Source: WHSW01 sp963749365 (GTDB lineage Bacteria; Actinomycetota; Thermoleophilia; Solirubrobacterales; 70-9). From it: DNA of 64,000 nt. Shown one piece after another: positions 37,090-45,377 of the stretch. Location: positions 62,001 through 126,000 of the forward strand of contig CAVVME010000003.1 in NCBI GenBank assembly GCA_963749365.1, in the 5' to 3' direction. Positions within the stretch are counted from its first letter, which is position 1, and the number at the start of each line of letters is the position of its first letter. The notes beneath the pieces are model-generated. The model searched no databases. It was not told the origin of the DNA and was given only the letters and a program-made list of their open reading frames with translations. The translations under genes and the position numbers were made by a program.

Positions 37090-39600
37090 ATGGAGCGCTA
37101 CGACCCGCATCAGATCGAGCGCCGCTGGCAGGCGGTCTGGGCAGAGGAGCGCACCTGGGAGGTGGCGAATCCCGGCGAGCCCGGGTTCGACGCGTCGAAG
37201 CCGAAGAGCTACGTGCTGGAGATGCTCCCCTATCCCTCGGGCGAGCCCCACGTCGGCCACCTGAAGAACTACTCGATCGGCGACGCGGTGGCCCACTTCC
37301 GGCGCCGCCGCGGATTCCAGGTCATCCACCCGATGGGCTACGACGCCTTCGGGCTTCCGGCCGAGAACAACGCGATCAAGACCGGCCAGCACCCGCGGGT
37401 CGCCGTCGAGGCGTCGATCGCCGCCTATCACGAGCAGTTCCACGCTTGGGGGGTCTCGGTCGACTGGTCGCGCGAGGTCGCCTCCCACTGGCCGAGCTAC
37501 TACCGGTGGACGCAATGGATCTTCCTCCGTTTGTTCGAGCACGGCCTCGCCTACCGCGCCGAGGCCCCGGTGCAGTGGTGCCCGGTCGACCAGACGGTGC
37601 TCGCCAACGAGCAGGTGATCGACGGGCGCTGTGAGCGCTGCGGGTCGCTGGTCGAATCGCGAGACCTCGAGCAGTGGTTCTTCAAGATCACCGACTACGC
37701 CGACCGCCTGCTCGCCGACTTCGACCTGCTCGAGTCCTGGCCCGAGCACGTGGTGACGATGCAGCGCAATTGGATCGGCCGCTCCGAGGGCGCCGAGGTC
37801 ACCTTCCGCTGCGAGGAGCTCGGGATCGACTTCCCAGTCTTCACCACCCGTCCGGACACGCTCTTCGGCGCCACCTTCTTCGCCGTCGCGCCCGAGCACC
37901 CCGCCGTCGAGCGCCTCGCCGCCGGCACCGGGCAGGAGCAGGCCGTCCGCGACTACGTCGACGCGTCGATCCGCGAATCGACCGAGGAGCGCGCCTCGGA
38001 GGAGCGCGCCAAGACCGGGGTCCGGCTCGATCGCACGGTGACCAACCCCCTCAACGGCGAGCAGATCCCGATGTTCGTCGCCGACTACGTCTTGATGGAA
38101 TACGGAACCGGCGCGTTGATGGCGGTTCCCGCGCACGACGAGCGCGACTTCGCCTTCGCCACGGCTTTCGAGATCCCGATCCGGCGGGTGGTCGCGCCGC
38201 GCGGGGCCGGCGAGGCGGCTCTCGAGGAGGCCTTTCTCGGACACACCGACGACGAGGTCCTGGTGGACTCCGGCGATTTCACCGACCTCGGTTCGGTCGA
38301 GGCCAAGGGCGCGATCACCGAATGGCTGCGCGAGCGCGGTCTCGGCGACTTCGCCGTCAACTACCGTCTCCGAGACTGGCTGCTATCGCGCCAGCGCTAC
38401 TGGGGCTGTCCGATTCCGGTCGTCTACTGCGCCGAGCACGGAGTAGTTCCAGTCCCCAACGACGAGCTCCCGGTCGAGCTGCCGGACGTCGAGGACTACT
38501 CGCCGAAGGGCAAGAGCCCACTCGCCGCGGTCGAGGACTGGGTGCGCACGACCTGCCCGAAGTGCGGCGCGCCGGCGCGCCGCGAGACCGACACGATGGA
38601 CACCTTCGTCGATTCCTCCTGGTACTACCTGCGTTACCTCGACCCTCACAACGAGGAGCGGCCCTGGGCCCGCCCGCCGGTCGACTACTGGATGCCGGTC
38701 GACCAGTACATCGGCGGCGTCGAGCACGCGATCCTGCACCTGCTCTACTCGCGCTTCTTCTGCAAGGCGCTCTCGGACATCGGCGAGCTCGACATCCAGG
38801 AGCCGTTCGCGAACCTGTTCACCCAGGGCATGATCACCCGCGAGGGCGCGAAGATGTCCTCGTCGAAGGGCAATACGGTGAGCGCGATCGAAACCGTCGA
38901 GCATTACGGTGCCGACACCGCTCGCACCTACGTCTGCTTTCTCGGACCACCCGAGCGCGGCGGCGATTGGGTCCCGGAGGGCGTCGAGGGCGTGCACCGG
39001 TTCCTCGTCCGTCTCTGGCGGCTCGGAAACGAGGTCGCCGAGCGTACGGAGCCGCAGACGAGCGCCGAGCGCCGAGCGCCGAGCGACCAACCGGCCGGCG
39101 ATGCCGGTGCCCTGCTGACGAAGACCCACTGGGCGATCGACAAGTCGACCCACGACATCGAGCACGGCTTCCAGTTCCACACCGCGATCGCGGCGGTGAT
39201 GGAGCTCGTCAACGACGCCTACCGGCTCAAGGACGGCCTCTACGGCGATCCCGCCGCAGCCGCGACCCTCCGCTTTGCCACGGCGACCGCGGCATCGCTG
39301 ATCTTCCCCTTCGCCCCGCACCTGGGGTGCGAGGTCTACGAGCAGCTCACGGGCGAGCGGGTCTGGGAGACACCATGGCCCGAGGCCGACCCGGAGCTTC
39401 TCGAGCGTGACACCTTCGCCCTCGTCGTCCAGATCAACGGCAAGCGCCGCGATCAGGTCGAGGCCGCCAGCGGCGCCTCCGAGGCCGAGCTGCTCGAGCT
39501 CGCCCGGGCGAGCGACAACGTACGCCGCCACCTCGACGGCAAGCAGGTCGTCAAGGAGATCGTGGTCCCGGACCGGCTGGTCAACTTCGTCGTCCGCTAG
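37090..39600 (+). CDS. leuS: Leucyl-tRNA synthetase
   Basis: An 836-residue class I synthetase. The HIGH-type motif is HVGH (YPSGEPHVGHLKNY). The zinc module has paired cysteines, the CP1 editing domain includes TTRPDTLFGATFF, the KMSKS-type motif is KMSSS (GAKMSSSKGNTVS) and the C-terminal domain ends VPDRLVNFVVR. A short insert around residues 655-670 (TSAERRAPSDQPAGDAG) looks disordered. It charges tRNA-Leu and proofreads mischarged norvaline or isoleucine. Confidence 0.96.
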   Translation: MERYDPHQIERRWQAVWAEERTWEVANPGEPGFDASKPKSYVLEMLPYPSGEPHVGHLKNYSIGDAVAHFRRRRGFQVIHPMGYDAFGLPAENNAIKTGQHPRVAVEASIAAYHEQFHAWGVSVDWSREVASHWPSYYRWTQWIFLRLFEHGLAYRAEAPVQWCPVDQTVLANEQVIDGRCERCGSLVESRDLEQWFFKITDYADRLLADFDLLESWPEHVVTMQRNWIGRSEGAEVTFRCEELGIDFPVFTTRPDTLFGATFFAVAPEHPAVERLAAGTGQEQAVRDYVDASIRESTEERASEERAKTGVRLDRTVTNPLNGEQIPMFVADYVLMEYGTGALMAVPAHDERDFAFATAFEIPIRRVVAPRGAGEAALEEAFLGHTDDEVLVDSGDFTDLGSVEAKGAITEWLRERGLGDFAVNYRLRDWLLSRQRYWGCPIPVVYCAEHGVVPVPNDELPVELPDVEDYSPKGKSPLAAVEDWVRTTCPKCGAPARRETDTMDTFVDSSWYYLRYLDPHNEERPWARPPVDYWMPVDQYIGGVEHAILHLLYSRFFCKALSDIGELDIQEPFANLFTQGMITREGAKMSSSKGNTVSAIETVEHYGADTARTYVCFLGPPERGGDWVPEGVEGVHRFLVRLWRLGNEVAERTEPQTSAERRAPSDQPAGDAGALLTKTHWAIDKSTHDIEHGFQFHTAIAAVMELVNDAYRLKDGLYGDPAAAATLRFATATAASLIFPFAPHLGCEVYEQLTGERVWETPWPEADPELLERDTFALVVQINGKRRDQVEAASGASEAELLELARASDNVRRHLDGKQVVKEIVVPDRLVNFVVR

Positions 39601-39612
39601 ACGATCGTCCCA

Positions 39613-39635
39613 GCCCGTTCACACGCGCGACGGGC
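39613..39635 (+). terminator. Possible terminator hairpin after leuS
   Basis: GCCCGT (39613-39618) pairs with ACGGGC (39630-39635) around an 11-base loop. It lacks a T-run, so the call is weak. Confidence 0.3.
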
Positions 39636-39655
39636 ACGTCTGCTAGAAAGCGCGC

Positions 39656-40060
39656 GTGCTCGTCAGACGCTTGTCGGACGCGACCACGACGGAGGTGCAC
39701 GGCCTGCGCCCCCACATCCTCATGGACGCGGGCGAGCTCGGCTCGCGCAACCTCTCGGTCAACTGGCTCGAGGTCCCGACGGGCGTCTCCGAGGAGCTGC
39801 GCTCGCACGAGGAGGCCGAGCAGGTCTACATCGTCGTCAGCGGCAGCGGGACGATGTCGGCCACCGGCGATACGCAGCGGCTCGAGGTCGGCGACCTCGC
39901 CCTGATCCCGCCCGCCACCGACCACGCGGTGGCAAACGACGGCGACGTCCCGCTGGCGCTGGTCTCCGTCCAGTCGCCCGCCGTCTCCGCCGACGAGCTC
40001 TACAGCCGCCGGCTCGCCGCCCAGGCCGCCGGCTACGACGACTACGACGAGGACGACTGA
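39656..40060 (+). CDS. Cupin-domain protein
   Basis: A 134-residue single-domain cupin. It shows cupin motif 1 (HEEAEQVYIVVSGSGTM, metal ligands His/Glu) and motif 2 (LALIPPATDHAV). The GTG at 39656 is preceded by a TAGAAA at 6 bases. The C terminus is acidic (DDYDEDD). It may be a metal-dependent isomerase or dioxygenase, or a small-molecule sensor; the substrate is not predictable. Confidence 0.82.
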   Translation: MLVRRLSDATTTEVHGLRPHILMDAGELGSRNLSVNWLEVPTGVSEELRSHEEAEQVYIVVSGSGTMSATGDTQRLEVGDLALIPPATDHAVANDGDVPLALVSVQSPAVSADELYSRRLAAQAAGYDDYDEDD

Positions 40061-40070
40061 TCCCGCCGGC

Positions 40071-40337
40071 GTGATCCGCCGTCGGATCCTCGTCTACGGT
40101 CACGTCCAGGGCGTCTTCTTCCGCGACACCACCCGGCGGCTGGCCGTTGAGCGCGGGGTCGCCGGCTGGGTCCGCAACCGGCGCGACGGCACCGTCGAGG
40201 CGGTGTTCGAGGGCGAGCACGACTCGGTCGAGGCGCTGGTGCGCTTTTGTGAGCACGGACCGCACGGGGCGTCGGTCTCGCGACTCGAGGTGATCGAGGA
40301 GGAACGCGAGGGCCTGACCGGCTTTCGAGTCATGTGA
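40071..40337 (+). CDS. acyP: Acylphosphatase
   Basis: An 88-residue acylphosphatase that hydrolyses acyl phosphates such as carbamoyl phosphate. The phosphate-binding loop GHVQGVFFRDTTRR carries the catalytic Arg, and VRNRRDGTVEAVFEG carries the catalytic Asn. The length is standard. The GTG start lies 10 bases after the cupin stop. Confidence 0.93.
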   Translation: MIRRRILVYGHVQGVFFRDTTRRLAVERGVAGWVRNRRDGTVEAVFEGEHDSVEALVRFCEHGPHGASVSRLEVIEEEREGLTGFRVM

Positions 40338-40393
40338 CGCATTCGGCGCGATGCTGGCGCCACAAGTGAGATCGCGCCGCCGAGGATTGCGCG

Positions 40394-40993
40394 ATGCGCG
40401 ACCTGAGCCGCTCGCAACTGCTCGTCTACGCGGCGATCGGCGTCGCACTGCTGCTCGTCGGGGCTCGCTGGATCCGCTCCGGTGACGGCGGGGCCACCGC
40501 CGGAGTCGCTTCCGGGTCCGCTGCGGCGGTCTCGGCCGGGGAGCCCGGCGACGGCTTGGCAATCGAGCGCGGCGCCGGCGGGCTGGTAATTCACGTCGCC
40601 GGCGGGGTCCGCGACCCGGGCGTCTACCGGCTTCCGGACGGCTCGCGGGTTGCCGACGCGGTCGAGCGGGCCGGCGGCGCGGCCCCGGACGGGCTCGCCG
40701 ATCAGATCAACCTCGCCGCGCTGCTAACCGACGGCCAGCAGGTGGTCGTGCCCGAGCGGATCGCGGGCGCCACAGCGGCGGCTAGCGTCGCCGGCGCGGA
40801 GGGACCGATCAGCCTCGGGACCGCGACGGTCGAGGAGCTCGACACGATCGAGGGGATCGGGCCGGTCACCGCGGGCGACATCGTCGAGTTCCGCGACGAG
40901 CACGGTGGCGTCGGCTCGGTCGAGGACCTCGACCAGATCAGCGGCATCGGCCCGGCGACGATGGAGGCGCTGCGCGACAGCCTCCAGCCATAG
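40394..40993 (+). CDS. comEA: ComEA, DNA-binding competence protein
   Basis: A 199-residue protein. One N-terminal membrane anchor (about 9-24) is followed by a SLBB/DUF domain (VIHVAGGVRDPGVYRLPDGS) and a double helix-hairpin-helix C terminus (LGTATVEELDTIEGIGPVTA, GIGPATMEALRDSL). ComEA binds transforming DNA at the cell surface and passes it to ComEC, encoded downstream. Its TAG stop is the first triplet of the inverted-repeat element. Confidence 0.93.
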   Translation: MRDLSRSQLLVYAAIGVALLLVGARWIRSGDGGATAGVASGSAAAVSAGEPGDGLAIERGAGGLVIHVAGGVRDPGVYRLPDGSRVADAVERAGGAAPDGLADQINLAALLTDGQQVVVPERIAGATAAASVAGAEGPISLGTATVEELDTIEGIGPVTAGDIVEFRDEHGGVGSVEDLDQISGIGPATMEALRDSLQP

Positions 40994-41159
40994 ATGGTGA
41001 TCCCACGACTTCACGCACGCGGATGACGCGCGGATACCGTCGCCGGATCGCGCCCGTCCTCCTCGCGCGTGCCCACGGGCACGGGCTTCGTCGGCCGACC
41101 ACGACCGGGCTCGGTCCCGCGCGCCCCCGCGCACGCAAGGCCGTGGAATCAACCATCTA
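40991..41159. other. 169-bp element with 32-bp imperfect inverted arms
   Basis: The left arm (40991-41022) and right arm (41127-41159) are inverted copies matching in 25 of 33 columns, including TAGATGGT at both tips. All seven mismatches are transitions; in a minus-strand transcript six of them become G-U pairs. A GTGCCC-AC-GGGCAC hairpin lies inside (41069-41082). It may be a MITE-like mobile element or a structured RNA. It occupies nearly the whole comEA-comEC gap and no protein is supported within it. Confidence 0.55.
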
Positions 41160-41174
41160 GCAGTTACGGGTCGG

Positions 41175-43499
41175 ATCGGGCGCCGCTTCGCCGCCCTTGG
41201 CGGCCTCGTCGCCGGCCTCGCCTGCGCACCGCTGGCGCCGTCCTTTTCGGCGCCGCTGTGGACGGCGGCGCTCGGCGCGGCGCTTGCCGTCGCGCTCGCG
41301 GTCGCGCGGCCGCGTCCCGACGCAGGCGCGGCGGCGCTCCCATGGCTCGGGTTACTGTTCGGCGCCTGCGGGCTGGCCGGGATCGGCATCGGCTGCGAGC
41401 GGTTGGCGATCATCGACGCCGGGGCGCTGCGGCTCCCCGCCGGGCACGAGGTGACCGTGCGCGGCTACGTCGCGGCGGTGCCCGACCGGGCCGGCGGCGA
41501 GGTCGCGGTGCGCCTGCAGACCCCGCGTGGCCGACTCCTTGTCGACGCCCGTGAGCCGGTGCCCGAGCTCCCCGTCGGCAGCCTGGTGGGGGCCCGCGGG
41601 CAGGTGCGAGAGGCAGACGACTGGGAGGCGACGCGGCTCGAGCGGCTCGGGATCGCGACGATCGTCGCCGCGCGGACCGTCGAGCGGCTGGGCTCCGCAC
41701 GGCGCGGCGGGGTCGAGGGCCTGCTCGACGGCCTCAGATCGCAGGCCGAGGACGCGCTCGGACGCGGCACCTCGCCGCAGGCGGCGAGCCTGCTGCGCGG
41801 CTTCGTCCTCGGCGAGGACGACCGGATCGCGGCGCCGATCGTCGACCAGTTCAAGCGCTCCGGGCTTGCCCACCTGCTCGCCGTCTCGGGCCAGAACATC
41901 GTCCTGCTCTCAGTGCTGGCGACAGTCGTGCTCGCGGTCCTCGGCGTGCCGCTGCGTGCCCGGCTGGCGTGGGTGCTGGCGGCGATCGTGCTCTACGTGC
42001 CGGTCGCCGGCGCCGGCCCATCGATCCAGCGCGCCGGCGTGGTCGGCGCGGCGGGCGTGATCGCCGCGCTCACGGGACGGCCACGGTCGCGCTGGTACGC
42101 ATTGCTGCTCGCCGCCGCCGCGACGCTGGCGCTCGACCCGCGCGCGACCGGGGACGTCGGTTGGCAGCTCAGCTTCGCCGCCGTCGCCGGGATTCTGCTC
42201 GCCGCCCATCCGATCTCGGACGCTCTCTGCGAGCGGCCGACGGGTTGGCGGCGGGGCCTCGCCGACGGGATCGCGCTGACGGTCGCCGCGACGCTGGCCA
42301 CCGCTCCCCTGATGGCGCACCATTTCGGCGCCGTCTCGATCGTGGCGCTGCCCGCCAACCTGGTCGCGCTGCCCGCGGTGGCGCCGGTGATGTGGCTCGG
42401 CATGCTCGCCGCCGCGGTCGGTCAGCTTCACTGGCTGCCGGTCGAGCCGCTGACCTGGCTCGCCGGCCTGCTCGCTTCCTACATCGCCCAGGTCGCGCAG
42501 TGGTTCGGTGACCCGGGCTGGTCGCAGGTCGACCTGCGCCTCGGTGCCCCGGTGCCGCTGCTGGCGAGCTACGCGGCGCTCGCGGCCGGATCGGCGCTGG
42601 CACTGCGCTGGCTCGCGCGCCGTCGCGCCCTCGGCGCCCGGTCCGCGGGCCGTGCGCCCGCCTATCGGCGACACTGGCTTGTCGTCGCGGCGGGCGCGAT
42701 CGCCACTGTGGCGGCAGGATGGCTGTTGATCGCCGGACCCGGGATCGGCGGCGGCTCCTCGCCAGGGCTGAGACTGACTGTGCTCGACGTCGGCCAGGGC
42801 GATTCGATCCTGCTCGAGCCACGCGGCCGTGACCCGATCCTGATCGACGCGGGGCCCGCTGCCGCCGAGGTCGCCGACGAGCTCGCGGGCCGTGGTATCG
42901 ACCGCCTCGCGGCGCTCGCGATCACCCACCCCGAGGCCGACCATGACGGCGGCGCCGCGGCGGTGCTCGAGCGGCTGCGCCCGGCACGACTGCTGTTCGC
43001 GCGCGCAGGCCCCGCGACCTTGGCAGCGGCGCGGGCCGCCGGGACGGCGCCGGCCCGTCTGGTCGCCGGGACCGTGGTGCGCTCCGGGCCGCTGCGACTC
43101 GAGGTCCTCTGGCCGCCGCAGGAGCGCGTCGTCTCCGGGCCCGCGGGCCGGCCCGCCGACCCGAACCTGCTCTCGTTGGTGATCGTGGCGCGCTGGCACG
43201 GGTTCCGCGCCCTGCTCAGCGGCGACGCCGAGGCCGAGGCGGCGCCGGTCGCGCCGGGGCCGGTCGACGTGCTCAAGCTCGCCCATCACGGCAGCGAGGA
43301 CCTCGGGCTCGGCGGACTGCTGCAGCGGGCGGAGCCGGAGCTGGCGGTGATCTCGGTCGGCGACCAGAATCCCTACGGACACCCTTCGCCCCAGGTCCTC
43401 GAGACCCTGGCATCCGATGGTGTCGACGTGATCCGCACCGACGAGGAGGGGGAGGTCTCGATCGAAGTCGCCCGTCGCCGGTGGTGGATATCCGGATGA
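41175..43499 (+). CDS. comEC: ComEC/Rec2 DNA uptake channel, start uncertain
   Basis: About 774 residues. N-terminal membrane helices and a DUF4131 OB-like domain (to about 170) are followed by the ComEC core of about eight helices (SGLAHLLAVSGQNIVLLSVL, IQRAGVVGAAGVIA). The C-terminal metallo-beta-lactamase domain has TVLDVGQGDSILLEP, THPEADHDGGA and LAHHGSEDLG. No ATG/GTG/TTG opens the frame before 41403, although membrane helices are clearly encoded upstream. An ATC at 41175, 16 bases after the inverted-repeat element, is the best candidate. It imports single-stranded DNA. Confidence 0.88.
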   Translation: MGRRFAALGGLVAGLACAPLAPSFSAPLWTAALGAALAVALAVARPRPDAGAAALPWLGLLFGACGLAGIGIGCERLAIIDAGALRLPAGHEVTVRGYVAAVPDRAGGEVAVRLQTPRGRLLVDAREPVPELPVGSLVGARGQVREADDWEATRLERLGIATIVAARTVERLGSARRGGVEGLLDGLRSQAEDALGRGTSPQAASLLRGFVLGEDDRIAAPIVDQFKRSGLAHLLAVSGQNIVLLSVLATVVLAVLGVPLRARLAWVLAAIVLYVPVAGAGPSIQRAGVVGAAGVIAALTGRPRSRWYALLLAAAATLALDPRATGDVGWQLSFAAVAGILLAAHPISDALCERPTGWRRGLADGIALTVAATLATAPLMAHHFGAVSIVALPANLVALPAVAPVMWLGMLAAAVGQLHWLPVEPLTWLAGLLASYIAQVAQWFGDPGWSQVDLRLGAPVPLLASYAALAAGSALALRWLARRRALGARSAGRAPAYRRHWLVVAAGAIATVAAGWLLIAGPGIGGGSSPGLRLTVLDVGQGDSILLEPRGRDPILIDAGPAAAEVADELAGRGIDRLAALAITHPEADHDGGAAAVLERLRPARLLFARAGPATLAAARAAGTAPARLVAGTVVRSGPLRLEVLWPPQERVVSGPAGRPADPNLLSLVIVARWHGFRALLSGDAEAEAAPVAPGPVDVLKLAHHGSEDLGLGGLLQRAEPELAVISVGDQNPYGHPSPQVLETLASDGVDVIRTDEEGEVSIEVARRRWWISG

Positions 43500-43516
43500 G
43501 GCGCTCGACGATCGTC

Positions 43517-43522
43517 TAGGGT
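43517..43522 (+). promoter_or_regulatory. Probable -10 (TAGGGT) of the 143-residue membrane protein gene
   Basis: TAGGGT lies about 58 bases before the ATG at 43581, so this gene has a conventional leader with a GAGGAG-like box. Confidence 0.4.
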
Positions 43523-43580
43523 GCCCGGTCGCCTGGGCCTCTGGCCCGAGATCGACCGCGCGCGAGGAGAAACAGCAGAG

Positions 43581-44012
43581 ATGGAAGCAAGCGGAACCCC
43601 GACCCCGCCCCCCGAGCAGCAGCCGTCGGCCGCCGCGCCGCCGCCGCCCGACGCCCCGACCGGCACCGGCGAGGAGCGGGCCGGTGGGGGTTGGCGCGCC
43701 CTCGGCGTCCTGCTCGCATTGGCGCTCCTCTTCGCCAGCGCGGTGATGATCATCGCGATGGTCGAGATCGCCGACACCCCGCTGCTCGACGCCTGTCGCG
43801 CCGATCCGACCTGCACCGAGTACTTCGATGGCTCCTCGGCCCAGAAGACGATTGCGGTGGCGCTCGGGTTCATCAGCGGAGCGCTGGCCGGGGTGGGCGC
43901 ACTGATCGCGCTCTACTTCGCGGCGACGGGTGCGCGAGGCAGGTTGCTGCTCCAGGTCACCGGCGCGGCGATCGCCTTTGGTGCGCTCAGCCTGCTGATC
44001 GGGAGCGTCTGA
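43581..44012 (+). CDS. Hypothetical membrane protein
   Basis: A 143-residue protein. A disordered Pro/Ala-rich N terminus (residues 1-35) is followed by three hydrophobic helices (about 42-62, 90-110 and 118-140). A two-cysteine loop (DACRADPTCTEYFDG) between the first two probably faces outside, with a disulfide. No family is recognised. Start: ATG behind a purine-rich box. Confidence 0.72.
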   Translation: MEASGTPTPPPEQQPSAAAPPPPDAPTGTGEERAGGGWRALGVLLALALLFASAVMIIAMVEIADTPLLDACRADPTCTEYFDGSSAQKTIAVALGFISGALAGVGALIALYFAATGARGRLLLQVTGAAIAFGALSLLIGSV

Positions 44013-44042
44013 GCCGCTCCCGGCACCGGCCGGGAGGCCGAA

Positions 44043-44048
44043 TACACT
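44043..44048 (+). promoter_or_regulatory. Probable -10 (TACACT) of holA
   Basis: TACACT lies 9 bases before the TTG at 44058. Confidence 0.5.
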
Positions 44049-44057
44049 CGCCCCACC

Positions 44058-45077
44058 TTGGCTCGAGCGAAGCCTGAGAGTGGCGGGATCGCGCCCGCGT
44101 ACCTGATCGCGGGCACCGACGAGGCGAAGCTCGGCGAAACCCTGGCGCGCCTGCGGGCGCGCGCCGAGGCCGAGGGCGGCCCCGGGTCGCTGGAGGCGTT
44201 CTCCCCGCCGCCAGGATCGAGTGCCGGCCCCGACGCCGACGCCCTGCTGGCAGCGATCCCGACGCTCTCGCTGACCGCCGCGCGCCGCTACCTGCTCGCG
44301 GACGGAGTCGAGCGCTGGTCCGCGAAGCAGGCCGAGCCCGTCGCCACAGCGCTCGCCTCGCTTCCCCCCGAGGTGACGCTCGTGCTGGTCGCCCGCGAGC
44401 AGCCGCCGAAGCTGCGGGCGCCGAAAAAGCTCGCCGAGGCGGTCAGCGCCGCGGGCGGGGAGGTACACGAGTTCACCGCTCCGAAGGCGGGTCGGATGGC
44501 GGGATGGCTGACCGCGGAGGCCCGGCGCCGCGGCTTCGAGCTCGAGCCCGATGGCGCGCGACTGCTCGCTGAGCGCCTCGGCGACTCGACCGTGCGACTG
44601 GCGACCGAGCTCGACCGGCTGGCGGTCTGGGCCGAGCCGGGCGGCACGGTCGGCCGCGAGGACCTCGAGGCGATGATCGCCGACACCTCGGAGGAGGTTG
44701 CCTGGGCGCTCTCGGATGCGATCGTCGACCGCGACCCGGCCGGGGCGCTGGCGGCGGCCGAGCGGCTCGCCGCGCAGGGCGAGTCGGTCACCCCGCTCGT
44801 CTACCAGGCCGCGAAGCGGCTGCGCGAGGCGAACGCGGCGCTCGAGCAGCTCGAGCGGGGAAGCTCGCCGAGCCAGGTCGAGGCGGCGCTGCCGATGCAT
44901 CCCTATGCGGCCAAGATGTTGGTCCGGCGACTGGATGGTCGCTCGCGCCGCGAGCTGCGGGGCGCCACCTGCGCGATCGCCGATCTCGAGTGGTGGACGC
45001 GCGGGGGCTCGGAATACTCCGAGCGCGTCGCCTTGACGCTCGCCGTGCGCCGCGCCGCGGGCGCGCGTGGCCGCTGA
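44058..45077 (+). CDS. holA: DNA polymerase III subunit delta
   Basis: A 339-residue HolA, the clamp-loader wrench that opens the beta sliding clamp. The N-terminal degenerate AAA-like fold (APAYLIAGTDEAKLGETLARL) and the C-terminal collar (VEAALPMHPYAAKMLVRRL) fit the family. The comEC-holA-rpsT order is conserved in many bacteria. The TTG start is set by the TACACT spacing. Confidence 0.9.
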   Translation: MARAKPESGGIAPAYLIAGTDEAKLGETLARLRARAEAEGGPGSLEAFSPPPGSSAGPDADALLAAIPTLSLTAARRYLLADGVERWSAKQAEPVATALASLPPEVTLVLVAREQPPKLRAPKKLAEAVSAAGGEVHEFTAPKAGRMAGWLTAEARRRGFELEPDGARLLAERLGDSTVRLATELDRLAVWAEPGGTVGREDLEAMIADTSEEVAWALSDAIVDRDPAGALAAAERLAAQGESVTPLVYQAAKRLREANAALEQLERGSSPSQVEAALPMHPYAAKMLVRRLDGRSRRELRGATCAIADLEWWTRGGSEYSERVALTLAVRRAAGARGR

Positions 45078-45080
45078 GGC

Positions 45081-45347
45081 TCAGCCGCCAGCAGCGGCGC
45101 GGATCCGCGCCGCCCGGGCCTTCTTGCGGGCGCCGGCGTTGCGGTGCAGCGCCCCCTTGCCGACTGCCTTGTCGATCCGCGAGCAGAGAGCCGCGTGCTC
45201 TCTCTCGGCCTCGGCCTCGTCGCCGGCGGCGACGGCGGACTCGAGCCGCCTGAAGTGGGTCCTGACGGCGCTCGTCAGGCGCCGGTTCTCGTCGTGCTCG
45301 CGCCGGGTGCGCGCGTTGCGCTTCTTCTGTGAGGCGATATTGGCCAT
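45081..45347 (-). CDS. rpsT: 30S ribosomal protein S20
   Basis: An 88-residue S20 with the canonical MANIASQKKRNARTRREHD start and a helical bundle (RIDKAVGKGALHRNAGARKK). It is convergent with holA (3 bases between stops) and divergent from murJ. S20 binds 16S rRNA helices 6 and 44. A TATAGT hexamer lies 13 bases before the ATG. Confidence 0.95.
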   Translation of the reverse strand: MANIASQKKRNARTRREHDENRRLTSAVRTHFRRLESAVAAGDEAEAEREHAALCSRIDKAVGKGALHRNAGARKKARAARIRAAAGG

Positions 45348-45360
45348 CGGGCGACGGGTG

Positions 45361-45368
45361 ACTATACC
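45361..45368. promoter_or_regulatory. Overlapping divergent -10 elements of rpsT and murJ
   Basis: TATAGT on the minus strand (45361-45366) faces rpsT, and TATACC on the plus strand (45363-45368) precedes the murJ ATG by 9 bases. Only 30 bases separate the two start codons, so polymerase cannot occupy both at once. Confidence 0.5.
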
Positions 45369-45377
45369 GGTGCAGAG

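Noticed and set aside
41910..44900. A 996-codon open frame on the minus strand
   Set aside because: It lies opposite comEC, a membrane protein gene and holA, all with clear family motifs. Its product is Arg/Gly/Asp-rich low complexity, typical of an antisense frame in very high-GC DNA.
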